In this document: positions 16,194 through 24,610 of the stretch, in pieces
Layout: each line of letters opens with the position of its first letter
Position numbering within the stretch: position 1 is the stretch's first letter
Assembly (NCBI RefSeq): GCF_006439355.1
Contig: NZ_VFTG01000007.1
Location: 1 to 64,000, forward strand
Source of the DNA: Mesorhizobium sp. B4-1-3
GTDB lineage: Bacteria; Pseudomonadota; Alphaproteobacteria; Rhizobiales; Rhizobiaceae
Direction: 5' to 3'
DNA length: 64,000 bases
Program-made: the position numbers and the translations under genes
Notes under the pieces: model-generated
Database searches by the model: none
Told to the model about the DNA's origin: nothing
What the model saw: the letters and a program-made list of their open reading frames with translations, nothing else

Positions 16194-17404
16194 CCGCGCA
16201 GATGACAGGCGCAGCGCAAGAACCGTTCAGCCGCAAAACCCTGTTCTGGGGCATTTTCGCCAGCCTGCTGGCGGCCGCCGGCTTCTTCCTGCTCTCCACC
16301 TATGCGCCCGATTTCCGCGAGCCCGCGGGCGGCGCCACGCCGCTTTCGAAGGGCGGCACCGGCTATGCCGGGCTTGTTGAATGGCTGAAGCTGGCCAATG
16401 GACAGGCGCCGCCGATGGAACGCGGCGAGAAGGACCTGGAGTCCCCGCTGGCTTCGACCTTCCTGCTCATCGTTACCATCGCGCCGGGCAGCGACCCGGC
16501 CGCGCTCGATCGGCTCATCAAGGCGCGATCGGGCAAGGACACGCTGTTCGTCCTGCCGAAATGGCAGACGTTTCCCCTGCTGGGGCATGATGGCTGGGAG
16601 ACCAAGGTCGAGAGGCTGCCCAACAGCATCGTCAACGATTGGCTCGGCCGCATGGCCAAGGCAAAGCTCGGCGAGGCGAAGAACACGCTCCCGCGGATCA
16701 ATATCGCCGGCCGCATGGTGCCCGCGCCGGACGAGTTGCAATGGGTGGCGGACGACCATCCGCTGATCGCGGCGGACGACGGCAGGGCGATCCTGACCGA
16801 GCTCGACAACGAACCCTTCTACATCCTCACCGATCCCGATTTCATCAACAATGCCGGACTGAAGGACGAGCAGACGGCGGCCGCCGCGCTCGACATGATC
16901 GCCATGATCGAACCCGCCAAGGGCGCCGTCATGTTCGACCTGACGCTTCACGGCATCGGCGGCAACTACGATCTCGCCAAGCTGCTGATCGAACCGCCCT
17001 TCCTGGCTTTGACGTTCTCGGTGCTGGTGGCGGCCGCGCTCGCCTTCCTGCACGGGCTCGGCCGCTTCGGTCCGCCGCGCACGGAAGTGCGCGCCATCGC
17101 CTTCGGCAAGCGGGCGCTGGTCGACACCACGGCGATGCTGTTGAAGCGCGCCGGGCGGCTGCAAGGGCTCGGCGACCGATACGCGGCGCTGATGCGCCAG
17201 CGCGCCGCTGCCCTGCTTGGCGCGCCGCACGGGCTGCAGGGCGAGGCGCTCGACCGCTGGCTCGATTCCCGCGACAAGAGTGAAGCGCATGGCTTCACCA
17301 CCCGGTTCAAGGCAGTGAACGATTCCAACAGTTTGGCCGGAATGCATGAAGCAGCGGAAAAGCTGCATGACTGGACGGCAAGGAGGCTCGGTGAACGTCG
17401 ATGA
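16190..17404 (+). CDS. DUF4350-type membrane protein
   Basis: 404 residues. A transmembrane helix lies near residues 20-40 (LFWGIFASLLAAAGFFLLSTY). It is followed by a large extracytoplasmic domain (TPLSKGGTGYAGLVEWLK, then STFLLIVTIAP) with the ThuA/GATase-like alpha/beta pattern expected of DUF4350, a second helix near 270-290 (FLALTFSVLVAAALAFLHGL) and a cytoplasmic helical tail. Such proteins are membrane partners in MoxR operons. Biochemical function is unknown. The gene overlaps both neighbours: ATGA with the preceding stop, and a 14-bp overlap with the GTG-initiated ATPase gene. Confidence 0.75.
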   Translation: MTAQMTGAAQEPFSRKTLFWGIFASLLAAAGFFLLSTYAPDFREPAGGATPLSKGGTGYAGLVEWLKLANGQAPPMERGEKDLESPLASTFLLIVTIAPGSDPAALDRLIKARSGKDTLFVLPKWQTFPLLGHDGWETKVERLPNSIVNDWLGRMAKAKLGEAKNTLPRINIAGRMVPAPDELQWVADDHPLIAADDGRAILTELDNEPFYILTDPDFINNAGLKDEQTAAAALDMIAMIEPAKGAVMFDLTLHGIGGNYDLAKLLIEPPFLALTFSVLVAAALAFLHGLGRFGPPRTEVRAIAFGKRALVDTTAMLLKRAGRLQGLGDRYAALMRQRAAALLGAPHGLQGEALDRWLDSRDKSEAHGFTTRFKAVNDSNSLAGMHEAAEKLHDWTARRLGERR

Positions 17405-18344
17405 AGTGAAGGTCCTGGCGAACGCGATCAGGGAAGAGGTGGCGAAAGCGATCACCGGACAGCGCGATACCGTCGACCTGATGCTGACGGCTTTGTTTGC
17501 CGGCGGGCACATCCTGCTCGAAGGCCCGCCGGGCACCGCCAAGACCATGACGGCGCGCTGCTTCGCGCAGGCGCTGGGCGTCGCCTATGGCCGCATCCAG
17601 TTCACGCCCGATCTGATGCCCGGCGACATCGTCGGCTCCAACATCTATAATTTCCAGACCGGGCAGTTCACGCTGACGCGCGGCCCGATCTTCTGCGACC
17701 TGCTGCTCGCCGACGAAATCAACCGCACGCCGCCGAAGACGCAAGCCGCCCTGCTCGAGGCCATGCAGGAACACGCCGTCACCTTCGACGGCACCACGCA
17801 CTCGCTCGGCCGGAATTTCATGGTGATGGCGACGCAGAATCCGATCGAGCACCAAGGCGTCTATCCCCTGCCCGAAGCGCAGCTCGACCGCTTCCTGTTC
17901 AAGCATCGGGTAAGCTATCCGGATCTCAAGGAAGAGCGCGCCATCATCGTCCATCACGGCGGCTCGGCGTCGCACGATATCGAGCAATACGGCATCAAGG
18001 CGCGGACCGACCGCAAGACTCTGGAAGCCGCGCTTGCCACGGTCGGCGGCGTCACGTTGGTCGACGATGTCGTCGGCTATATCGCGGCCCTCGTGCGCGG
18101 CACGCGCGAAAGCCCCGACCTGGAAGTGGGAGCGAGTCCACGCGCGGGCGCCATGCTGGCGCGGGCCGCGCGCGCCAGGGCGGCGCTCGACGGCCGCAAC
18201 TATGTCATCCCCGACGACGTCAAGGCGCTGGCCGTGCCGGCACTGCGCCATCGTGTGGTTCTCTCGCCGGCCGCCCAGATCGACGGGCGGCTGGTCGAGC
18301 AGATCGTGTCCGACCTCGTCGATCATACGGAAGCGCCGCGTTGA
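17391..18344 (+). CDS. MoxR-family AAA+ ATPase
   Basis: 317 residues. Walker A is GPPGTAKT, Walker B LLLADEINR, with sensor-1 MATQNPIEHQG and the MoxR signature PLPEAQLDRF. MoxR ATPases act as chaperones that activate or insert metal cofactors into partner proteins, usually with a DUF58/VWA protein encoded next door. Start is decided by the ribosome site AAGGAGG five bases before the GTG at 17391, although this overlaps the end of the preceding gene. It is followed by a TTGA overlap with the DUF58 gene. Confidence 0.93.
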   Translation: MNVDEVKVLANAIREEVAKAITGQRDTVDLMLTALFAGGHILLEGPPGTAKTMTARCFAQALGVAYGRIQFTPDLMPGDIVGSNIYNFQTGQFTLTRGPIFCDLLLADEINRTPPKTQAALLEAMQEHAVTFDGTTHSLGRNFMVMATQNPIEHQGVYPLPEAQLDRFLFKHRVSYPDLKEERAIIVHHGGSASHDIEQYGIKARTDRKTLEAALATVGGVTLVDDVVGYIAALVRGTRESPDLEVGASPRAGAMLARAARARAALDGRNYVIPDDVKALAVPALRHRVVLSPAAQIDGRLVEQIVSDLVDHTEAPR

Positions 18345-19645
18345 TCTATCCGAGCGGACGAGCGGTCTGGGCAGCGGCGGCGGGGGCGATCCCCGCCTTC
18401 CTGATTGCCCTCGCGCTGCCGCATGTCTGGTATCTCGGCCTGTTGTGGATCTGCGTGCTGCTGGCCTTCCTGGCGGTGGATGCGGCCGCGGGCAGAGGCC
18501 GCGCCTCGCTCGACGCCACGCTGACGGCGCCGCCGCAGGTGGGCATCGGCGGACGCTTCACACTGCACATCGCCGCCGGTGTCGGGGCAAGGCTGCGGCG
18601 CCTGCAGGCGCGTGTCGGGCATGACCAGCGTTTGCAACCGGTCGCGGGCACCGGCGGCGCGCTGCCGGCCAATGGCGGCACGCTCGACCTCGAATTCGAG
18701 GCCATCCGGCGCGGCATCGCCAGCTTCGACCGGCTCTGGCTGCGCTGGCAGGGCCCGTTCGGCCTGGTGTGGAACCGGATCGTGCTGCCGGTCGACCGCA
18801 AGGTCGCGGTGCTGCCCAATGTCAACAGCGCGCGCGACGAGGCGATCACGCTTCTGCAGCGCTCCGCGCTTGCCGACGGCCATGCGCAGAAGCGCGCCGG
18901 CCAGGGCCGCGAGTTCGAGGCGCTGAAGGATTACCAGCCCGGCATGGGCCGGCCCATGATCGACTGGAAGCGCAGCGCCCGCCACGGCAAGTTGCTCGCG
19001 CGCGAATTCCGCATCGAGGAGAACAACAACATCGTCCTGGCCATCGACAGCGGCCGCCTGATGTGCGAGCCCGTCGACGGTGTGCCGAAGGTCGACCGCG
19101 CGGTGACGGCGGCGCTTCTGTCGGCCTTCATCGCGCTCAAGGGCGGCGATCTCGTCAGCCTGTTCTCCTTCGATGCCAGGCCGCGCGTCTCCAGCGGCGC
19201 GGTGCGCGGCTCGTCGAGCTTCACCATGATCCAGAAGCGCGCCGCCGAGATCGACTATTCGACAGAGGAGACCAATTTTACTCTCGCGCTGACCACGCTT
19301 TCGGCCAGGCTCGACCGGCGCTCGCTGGTCATCGTCTTCACCGATTTCGTGGATCCGATCAGCGCAGAGCTGATGTTGCGCACCGTAGGCCGGCTGACCG
19401 AGCGGCATCTGGTGCTGTTCATGCTGATGAAGGATGTCGAGCTTGAAACGCTGGCCGACATGGCGCCGGCTGCGCCCGAGGATGTCGCCCGCTCCGTCAT
19501 CGCCGGCGACCTCTTGCGGCAGCGGCAGGTGGTGATCGGCAGGCTCAGGCTGCTCGGCGCGCATGTCATCGAGGCCGACCACCAGCGGCTCGGCCCGGCA
19601 CTGGTCGAGCGCTACATTCAGCTCAAGGAGGAGAACCTTCTATGA
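18341..19645 (+). CDS. DUF58 (VWA-like) protein
   Basis: 434 residues. Two N-terminal hydrophobic helices (residues about 8-50) anchor it in the membrane. The DUF58 signature is LKDYQPGMGRPMIDWKRSARHGKL at about residues 195-220, followed by a von Willebrand A-like domain (NIVLAIDSGRLM, SLFSFDARP, SLVIVFTDFVD). DUF58 proteins are the usual partners of MoxR ATPases. Start TTG at 18341 overlaps the MoxR stop (TTGA). Its own stop overlaps the next ATG. Role inferred: adaptor that brings the ATPase to an envelope substrate. Confidence 0.88.
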   Translation: MIYPSGRAVWAAAAGAIPAFLIALALPHVWYLGLLWICVLLAFLAVDAAAGRGRASLDATLTAPPQVGIGGRFTLHIAAGVGARLRRLQARVGHDQRLQPVAGTGGALPANGGTLDLEFEAIRRGIASFDRLWLRWQGPFGLVWNRIVLPVDRKVAVLPNVNSARDEAITLLQRSALADGHAQKRAGQGREFEALKDYQPGMGRPMIDWKRSARHGKLLAREFRIEENNNIVLAIDSGRLMCEPVDGVPKVDRAVTAALLSAFIALKGGDLVSLFSFDARPRVSSGAVRGSSSFTMIQKRAAEIDYSTEETNFTLALTTLSARLDRRSLVIVFTDFVDPISAELMLRTVGRLTERHLVLFMLMKDVELETLADMAPAAPEDVARSVIAGDLLRQRQVVIGRLRLLGAHVIEADHQRLGPALVERYIQLKEENLL

Positions 19646-20658
19646 CGCTGTCCGCCGGCACCGACGCGGTTCGCCAGTCGCTGGCAAGCTTCCGCCAGGA
19701 GCGCGAGGCCGACTGGAAAGCCTTCGAGGCGCTGCTGGCGCGCGTCGAGAAGCGCGCGCCGCGTGCGCTGTCGGAAGACGAGTTGCTGTCGCTGCCGCTG
19801 CTCTACCGCTCGGCGCTGTCCTCGCTTTCGGTGGCGCGCGCGACCTCGCTCGACAGCGCGCTGATCGCCTATCTCGAGGCGTTGTGCCTGCGCGGCTATT
19901 TCTATCTCTACGGCGCGCGACGATCCTTGAGGACGCGCATCGGCGACTTCTTTCTGCACGACTGGCCGGCCGCGATCCGCGATCTGTGGCGCGAGGTGTG
20001 GACGTCCGTCGGTTTGACGGCGATCGGCGCGATCGCCGGCTATTGGCTGGTCGCCTCCGACAAGCGCTGCTACGACGCCATCATCGTGCCGAGCCTCGCA
20101 GGCGGGCGCAATCCGGATTCGTCGGCCGAGGCGCTGCGCAGCGTGCTTTACGGCGGCGGCGACCATTTTCTGTCGGGGTTCGCCGCGTATCTGTTCACGC
20201 ACAATACGCAGGTCTCGATCCTGGCCTTCGCGCTGGGTTTCGCCTTCGCCGTGCCGAGCGTGCTGATCATCCTGATGAATGGCTGCATGCTCGGCGCCAT
20301 TTTCCAGATCTATGCCGCCAAGGGCCTGGGCTTCGAGCTCGGCGGTTGGCTTTCGATCCACGGCACGACGGAGCTGTTCGCCATTGCGATTGCGGGTGCC
20401 GCCGGCATGCGCATCGGCACCAGCATCGCCTTTCCTGGCGAGTTGACCCGCATGGCGGCTGCCGCCCGGGCCGGTCGCGTCGCGGCGACCGCCATGATCG
20501 GAGTCACGGTGATGCTGCTTTTCGCCGGACTGCTCGAAGGCATCGGCCGGCAGACGATCACCAGCGACCTCGCCCGCTATTCGATCGGCGGCGCCATGCT
20601 GGCTTTATGGCTCTGTTATTTCTACCTGTTCCGGATGGTGCGGCATGGCGACCGCTAG
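19642..20658 (+). CDS. SpoIIM-like (stage II sporulation protein M family) membrane protein
   Basis: 338 residues. An N-terminal ~90-residue helical cytoplasmic part (SFRQEREADWKAFEALLARVE) is followed by about five to six membrane helices. The family blocks LFTHNTQVSILAFALGFAFAVPS, MLGAIFQIYAAKG and HGTTELFAIAIAGAAGMRIG are clear. Outside spore formers, SpoIIM-like proteins accompany RDD, MoxR and DUF58 genes, as here. Their role is probably in envelope remodelling or membrane transport, but is untested. ATGA overlap upstream and a 14-bp overlap with the RDD gene downstream. Confidence 0.88.
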   Translation: MTLSAGTDAVRQSLASFRQEREADWKAFEALLARVEKRAPRALSEDELLSLPLLYRSALSSLSVARATSLDSALIAYLEALCLRGYFYLYGARRSLRTRIGDFFLHDWPAAIRDLWREVWTSVGLTAIGAIAGYWLVASDKRCYDAIIVPSLAGGRNPDSSAEALRSVLYGGGDHFLSGFAAYLFTHNTQVSILAFALGFAFAVPSVLIILMNGCMLGAIFQIYAAKGLGFELGGWLSIHGTTELFAIAIAGAAGMRIGTSIAFPGELTRMAAAARAGRVAATAMIGVTVMLLFAGLLEGIGRQTITSDLARYSIGGAMLALWLCYFYLFRMVRHGDR

Positions 20659-21523
20659 GACGGCGAAGGTCAAAAACCCAGCAGTGCTGATACGCCCGCT
20701 GGTGACGCCGGAAGGAGTCGACCTCCGGGTCAAGCTGGCCGACGCCGGCACCCGCGCTTCGGGCTTCCTGCTCGACGTGGTGATCATCATCGTAGCGGCG
20801 GTCGTGGTAAGCCTCGTCGCGCTGTTCGGCCTTGGCGGGCTTGGCATACAGGATGCCGAACCGCTGTTCATCGTCTGGATCATCTTCGTCTTCTTCCTGC
20901 GCAACGTCTATTTCATCGCCTTCGAGGCGGGACGGCGGGCAGCCACACCGGGCAAGCGCATGGTTGGCGTGAGAGTCGCGTCGCGCAGCGGCGCGGGCCT
21001 CATGCTGGACCAGGTCATCGCGCGCAATCTGATGCGCGAGATCGAAGTGTTTCTGCCGCTGTCGATCCTCGCCGCGCGCGCCAGCGCCGATGTCGCCGAC
21101 ACGCTGACGACCATCTTCGGCCTGGTCTGGGCGCTGCTGTTCTCGCTGTTTCCGCTGTTCAACCGCGACCGGCTGCGGATCGGCGACCTGCTCGCCGGCA
21201 CCTGGGTGGTCGAGGCGCCGAAAGTGGCGCTGGTCGAGGATCTGTCGCTGCGCAAGGATCCGGTCGCGGCGCGCTTCCAGTTCAGCGCCGTCCAGCTCGA
21301 CGCCTATGGCATCGCCGAGCTGCAGAAACTGGAGGAAGTGCTGCGCCGCGACGACTATTCGGCGTTGAAGGCGGTGGCGGAGACAATCGGCCGCAAGATC
21401 GGCTCCAGGGTCGAGCCGATCGATTCAAAGGCCTTTCTCACCGCCTATTACGGCGCGCTTCGCGCGCATCTGGAACGCAAGCTGCTGCTTGGAAATAGGA
21501 AGGCGGATAAATACGCGCGATGA
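20645..21523 (+). CDS. RDD-family membrane protein
   Basis: 292 residues. Residues about 20-180 form the RDD domain: KLADAGTRASGFLLDVVIII with the conserved Arg and Asp, three helices, AATPGKRMVGVRV, and the terminal FNRDRLRIGDLLAGTWVV. The remaining ~110 residues are a soluble helical extension (DAYGIAELQKLEEVLRRDDY). RDD proteins are integral membrane proteins, some implicated in ion transport. The conserved pairing with SpoIIM-like genes argues for a complex. It begins inside the preceding gene and overlaps the following small gene (ATGA). Confidence 0.88.
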   Translation: MATARTAKVKNPAVLIRPLVTPEGVDLRVKLADAGTRASGFLLDVVIIIVAAVVVSLVALFGLGGLGIQDAEPLFIVWIIFVFFLRNVYFIAFEAGRRAATPGKRMVGVRVASRSGAGLMLDQVIARNLMREIEVFLPLSILAARASADVADTLTTIFGLVWALLFSLFPLFNRDRLRIGDLLAGTWVVEAPKVALVEDLSLRKDPVAARFQFSAVQLDAYGIAELQKLEEVLRRDDYSALKAVAETIGRKIGSRVEPIDSKAFLTAYYGALRAHLERKLLLGNRKADKYAR

Positions 21524-21786
21524 CGACAACGATATCCGAGCTAGAACTTCAGGAAATGGAAGCTCGAGCGGCAGCTGCCCAACCTGGGCCGTGGAAATCT
21601 TTGGTCGAGGGCCGAGACTTCCTAAGCGGCTCAAATATCATCCTGACCGGTGAGAGCGGCGAGGACATTGAATTGTCCGGTGCCACAATTGCGGATCAGG
21701 ATTTCATCGCCGCTGCTCGGCAAGACGTCCCTCGCCTGATCGCGGAAGTGCGCATTCTGCGCGCACTTCTCAACCAGACCAAATAG
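21520..21786 (+). CDS. Small conserved hypothetical protein
   Basis: 88 residues, start overlapping the RDD stop (ATGA). The pattern ELQEMEARAAAAQPGPW, then SGATIADQDFIAAARQDVPRLIAEVRILRALL recalls short proteins found in many bacteria and phages (Ea22-like type). In those, an N-terminal glutamate-rich helix, a Pro-Gly-Pro-Trp turn and a C-terminal DFIAAAR helix recur. No enzymatic motif. Codon use is less GC-biased than in the operon proper, so it looks like a later addition at the operon end. Confidence 0.65.
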   Translation: MTTTISELELQEMEARAAAAQPGPWKSLVEGRDFLSGSNIILTGESGEDIELSGATIADQDFIAAARQDVPRLIAEVRILRALLNQTK

Positions 21787-21799
21787 AAGCCTCGGCGCC

Positions 21800-22486
21800 C
21801 TATCCCACCCACTTCTCATAATCCGACACCAAGAGGTGCAGGGGCGCGACGTCTTCGTCGATGTTGGAGAAGCGGCCGATCGGGTCGCGGAAGACGTTGT
21901 CGGTGAGGTCGTCATTGACTGTCGAGACCTCGCCGATCAGCACGTCCTTGCCCTCGGCCCAGAAGGCGTGCCAGACGCCGGGCAGAAGCGTCACGCTCTG
22001 ACCGGGATCGAGCTTCAGCAGTCCGCCCGCCGGCAATCTGGTGATGGTGCCGTCGACCGGCACCGAGACCTCGGCCTTCGGGTCGATGCCGCCGTCGCGG
22101 TCGTGCATGAAGAGTTCCAGCACCAGCTTGCCGCCGCCACGGTTGATGATGTCCTCGGCTTTGATGTTGTGGCGGTGCATAGGCGAGAGCTGATCCTTGC
22201 GCGAGATCATGATCTTTTCGGCATAGAGCATGCCCATGCCGAGCTTCATGTCCTCGTAGCGGCCGTTGCGGACGGTGAACAGAAACAGGCCGAGTTCGTC
22301 GAACTTCTCCTGGCCGTAATCGGTGATGTCCCAGCCGAGGCGCGAGGTGAAGATGGCCGAGGAGTCGGCCTTGTGCGCCTTCATTTCTTCAGGCGACCAA
22401 TAGGCGAAGGGCGGCATGATGTAGCCGAAGGAGCGGATGAAGGCGTCGGCTTCGCGGATGATGTCGTTGATCTTGGAGCGCTTCAT
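21800..22486 (-). CDS. D-lyxose/mannose-type sugar isomerase (cupin)
   Basis: 228 residues, a single cupin. Putative metal ligands are in SPMHRHNIKAEDI (His-x-His), the Glu of KLVLELF and GVWHAFW. The order His-x-His, Glu, His and the surrounding sequence match the D-lyxose isomerase family, which interconverts D-lyxose and D-xylulose (some members act on mannose/fructose). Start ATG at 22486 follows GGAGGAAGGA; the longer frame upstream is rejected. It diverges from the D-threonine-aldolase-like gene with a 190-bp gap and ends 14 bp from the small operon gene (convergent). Confidence 0.82.
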   Translation of the reverse strand: MKRSKINDIIREADAFIRSFGYIMPPFAYWSPEEMKAHKADSSAIFTSRLGWDITDYGQEKFDELGLFLFTVRNGRYEDMKLGMGMLYAEKIMISRKDQLSPMHRHNIKAEDIINRGGGKLVLELFMHDRDGGIDPKAEVSVPVDGTITRLPAGGLLKLDPGQSVTLLPGVWHAFWAEGKDVLIGEVSTVNDDLTDNVFRDPIGRFSNIDEDVAPLHLLVSDYEKWVG

Positions 22487-22675
22487 GGGTCCTTCCTCCG
22501 GCCGCTGCCTGCTGAAATCTACTCCTCCGAATAGCTCAATGCCGGTCCGCTGTCGACGCAAACTGGCAGTTCTGGACCGTGACATCGGGCAGGATCGGGG
22601 CCATAAACCCATTCAGTTTTTTGAAGCACATGTCCTTGTGCCGAAATCGGCAGACATGCTTTGGACGGTGATCCC

Positions 22676-23734
22676 ATGCCACGCATAGACGACCTCGACA
22701 CGCCGGCGATCCTGATCGATGCGGCTCGCGCCGAAGCCAACATCAACAAGGCGCAGGCGCATGCCGACCGCCACGGGTTGAAGCTCAGGCCGCATATCAA
22801 GACGCACAAGCTGCCTTACTGGGCGAAGAAGCAGGTGGCGGCGGGCGCCGTCGGCATCACCTGCCAGAAGATCGGCGAGGCCGAGGTGATGGCCGATGCC
22901 GGACTCGATGACATCTTTCTCCCCTACAACATTCTTGGCCGGGCCAAGCTGGAACGGCTGAAGGCGCTGCATGGCCGCGTCACGCTCTCGGTGACGGCGG
23001 ATAGCCACGAGACGCTGGAGGGCCTTGCCGCGACCTTCACCGATGCCGGTCATCCGCTTTCGGTGCTGGTCGAGTGCGACACCGGCATGGGTCGCTGCGG
23101 CGTGCAGCGCGCCGACGAAGCCCTGGCGCTGGCGAAGGTGATCGACAAGGCCAAGGGGCTCTCCTTCGGCGGGCTGATGACCTATCCGGCGGCGGGGCGC
23201 GCCGCCGAGGCGGACGCCTGGCTGAAGGCCGCGCGCGACGCGCTTGCGGCGGCGGGGCTCGAATGCGAACGCATCTCCAGCGGCGGCACGCCGGACATGT
23301 GGCGCTCCGGCGAGGACAGTGTCGTCACCGAATACCGGCCCGGTACCTACATCTATCTCGACCGCTACCAGGTCGCCAAAGGCGTCGGCACGCTGGACGA
23401 TTGCGCGCTGACCGTGCTCGCCATGGTCGTCAGCCATCCGACCGCGAGTCGCGCCATTCTCGACAGCGGCAGCAAGGCGCTGTCTTCCGATACGCTGGGG
23501 TTGCCGGAGTTCGGCGAGCTGCTCGGCATGCCCGGCGCCCGTGTCACCGGATTGAGCGAAGAGCACGGCACCATCACGCTGGCGGACGGCGCCACGTTGC
23601 GCATCGGCGAGCGCGTGCGCGTCGTGCCCGACCATTGCTGCGTGGTGACGAACCTTTTCGACCAGGTGCATCTGATCGATGGCGACACGGTGCTGGAAAC
23701 GCTGCCGGTCGCGGCCCGAGGACGGATGGGATGA
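22676..23734 (+). CDS. D-threonine-aldolase-like PLP enzyme (alanine-racemase fold)
   Basis: 352 residues. The N-terminal TIM barrel carries the PLP lysine Lys42 in RPHIKTHK, plus VECDTGMGRCGV and FGGLMTYPAAG. The C-terminal beta domain has VVPDHCCVV, whose His and Cys bind a divalent metal in this family. Known members cleave D-threonine or dehydrate D-serine and D-threo-3-hydroxyaspartate; exact substrate undetermined. The ATG at 22676 is used. A TTG 15 bases upstream is possible, and neither has a strong ribosome site. Single gene, convergent with ccmC. Confidence 0.85.
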   Translation: MPRIDDLDTPAILIDAARAEANINKAQAHADRHGLKLRPHIKTHKLPYWAKKQVAAGAVGITCQKIGEAEVMADAGLDDIFLPYNILGRAKLERLKALHGRVTLSVTADSHETLEGLAATFTDAGHPLSVLVECDTGMGRCGVQRADEALALAKVIDKAKGLSFGGLMTYPAAGRAAEADAWLKAARDALAAAGLECERISSGGTPDMWRSGEDSVVTEYRPGTYIYLDRYQVAKGVGTLDDCALTVLAMVVSHPTASRAILDSGSKALSSDTLGLPEFGELLGMPGARVTGLSEEHGTITLADGATLRIGERVRVVPDHCCVVTNLFDQVHLIDGDTVLETLPVAARGRMG

Positions 23735-23741
23735 GCAGCGC

Positions 23742-23775
23742 CTTTCCTCTCCCACAAGCTTTCCTCTCCCACAAG
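23742..23775. repeat. 17-bp tandem duplication
   Basis: CTTTCCTCTCCCACAAG occurs twice head to tail without mismatch, just after the PLP-enzyme gene. The second copy with the following AGAGAAGG could form a weak hairpin between the two convergent genes. Confidence 0.85.
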
Positions 23776-23783
23776 AGAGAAGG

Positions 23784-24542
23784 TTAAGCCCGCTCCGCCT
23801 GGCGCGCAGCAACTCTCCGCATCGCGGTCACGCGCCGCCTGGAAATCTCCGTGCGCATCGCCATCAGGTGCAGCGCGAAGAACAGCACCGTGAAACCCAG
23901 CGCCATGACGGCCAGCGGCCACAGCATCGAGGGATCGATGGTCGGGCCGCCGAGGCGGAAGACGGATGCCGGCTGGTGCAGCGTGTTCCACCAGTCGACC
24001 GAGAATTTGATGATCGGGATGTTGATGAAGCCGACCAGCGTGATGATGGCGGCGGCCCAGGCGGCGCGGCTGGCGTCATCCAGCGCCCGCGTCAGCGCAA
24101 TGATGCCGAGATACATCAGGAAAAGCACGAAGACCGAGGTCAGCCGCGCATCCCACACCCACCAGGTGCCCCACATCGGCTTGCCCCATATGGAGCCGGT
24201 GATCAGCGCCAGCGCCGTGAAGGTGGCGCCGATCGGGGCCGCCGCTTTCAGCGCGACATCGGCCAGCGGATGACGCCAGACCAGCGTGCCCAGCGCCGAG
24301 ATCGCCATGATCGTGTAACACATCATGGCGAGCCAGGCGAAAGGCACGTGGATATACATGATGCGCACCGTGATACCCTGCTGGAAATCCTCCGGCGCGG
24401 TGAAGCTCATATAGAGGCCGACAGCGAGCAGGACCGCCGCGACAGCCGCCAGCCACGGAATGACCTTGTCCGCCAACCCGACGAAGCGCGTCGGATTGGC
24501 GAGATCGGCCCAGGAGCCCAAGCGTGAGGTGGTGTCGCTCAT
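23784..24542 (-). CDS. ccmC: Cytochrome c biogenesis heme-handling membrane protein CcmC
   Basis: 252 residues with six membrane helices. The hallmark tryptophan-rich motif WGTWWVWDARLTS is present, as are the two flanking conserved His (IHVPFAW and NTLHQPAS). CcmC holds heme in the cytoplasmic membrane and loads it onto CcmE during System I cytochrome c maturation. Length and topology are normal. Unusually, ccmA, ccmB, ccmD and ccmG are not adjacent: upstream lies ndvA and downstream a convergent unrelated gene. It may be a relocated or second copy. Confidence 0.92.
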   Translation of the reverse strand: MSDTTSRLGSWADLANPTRFVGLADKVIPWLAAVAAVLLAVGLYMSFTAPEDFQQGITVRIMYIHVPFAWLAMMCYTIMAISALGTLVWRHPLADVALKAAAPIGATFTALALITGSIWGKPMWGTWWVWDARLTSVFVLFLMYLGIIALTRALDDASRAAWAAAIITLVGFINIPIIKFSVDWWNTLHQPASVFRLGGPTIDPSMLWPLAVMALGFTVLFFALHLMAMRTEISRRRVTAMRRVAARQAERA

Positions 24543-24580
24543 GCCGACCTAAATAGACCGGCAGTGTCTTGGGAGCAATT

Positions 24581-24605
24581 CCCCTTCTCCCGGTGGAAGA
24601 AGGGG
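24581..24605 (-). terminator. Hairpin after ndvA
   Basis: 8-bp arms CCCCTTCT and AGAAGGGG six bases beyond the ndvA stop, with a 9-nt loop. There is no T-run, so termination is inferred from placement. Confidence 0.5.
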
Positions 24606-24610
24606 AGAGC

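Noticed and set aside
23742..23775. Short direct repeats resembling a CRISPR remnant
   Set aside because: Two 17-bp copies are directly adjacent without spacers and no cas gene is present.
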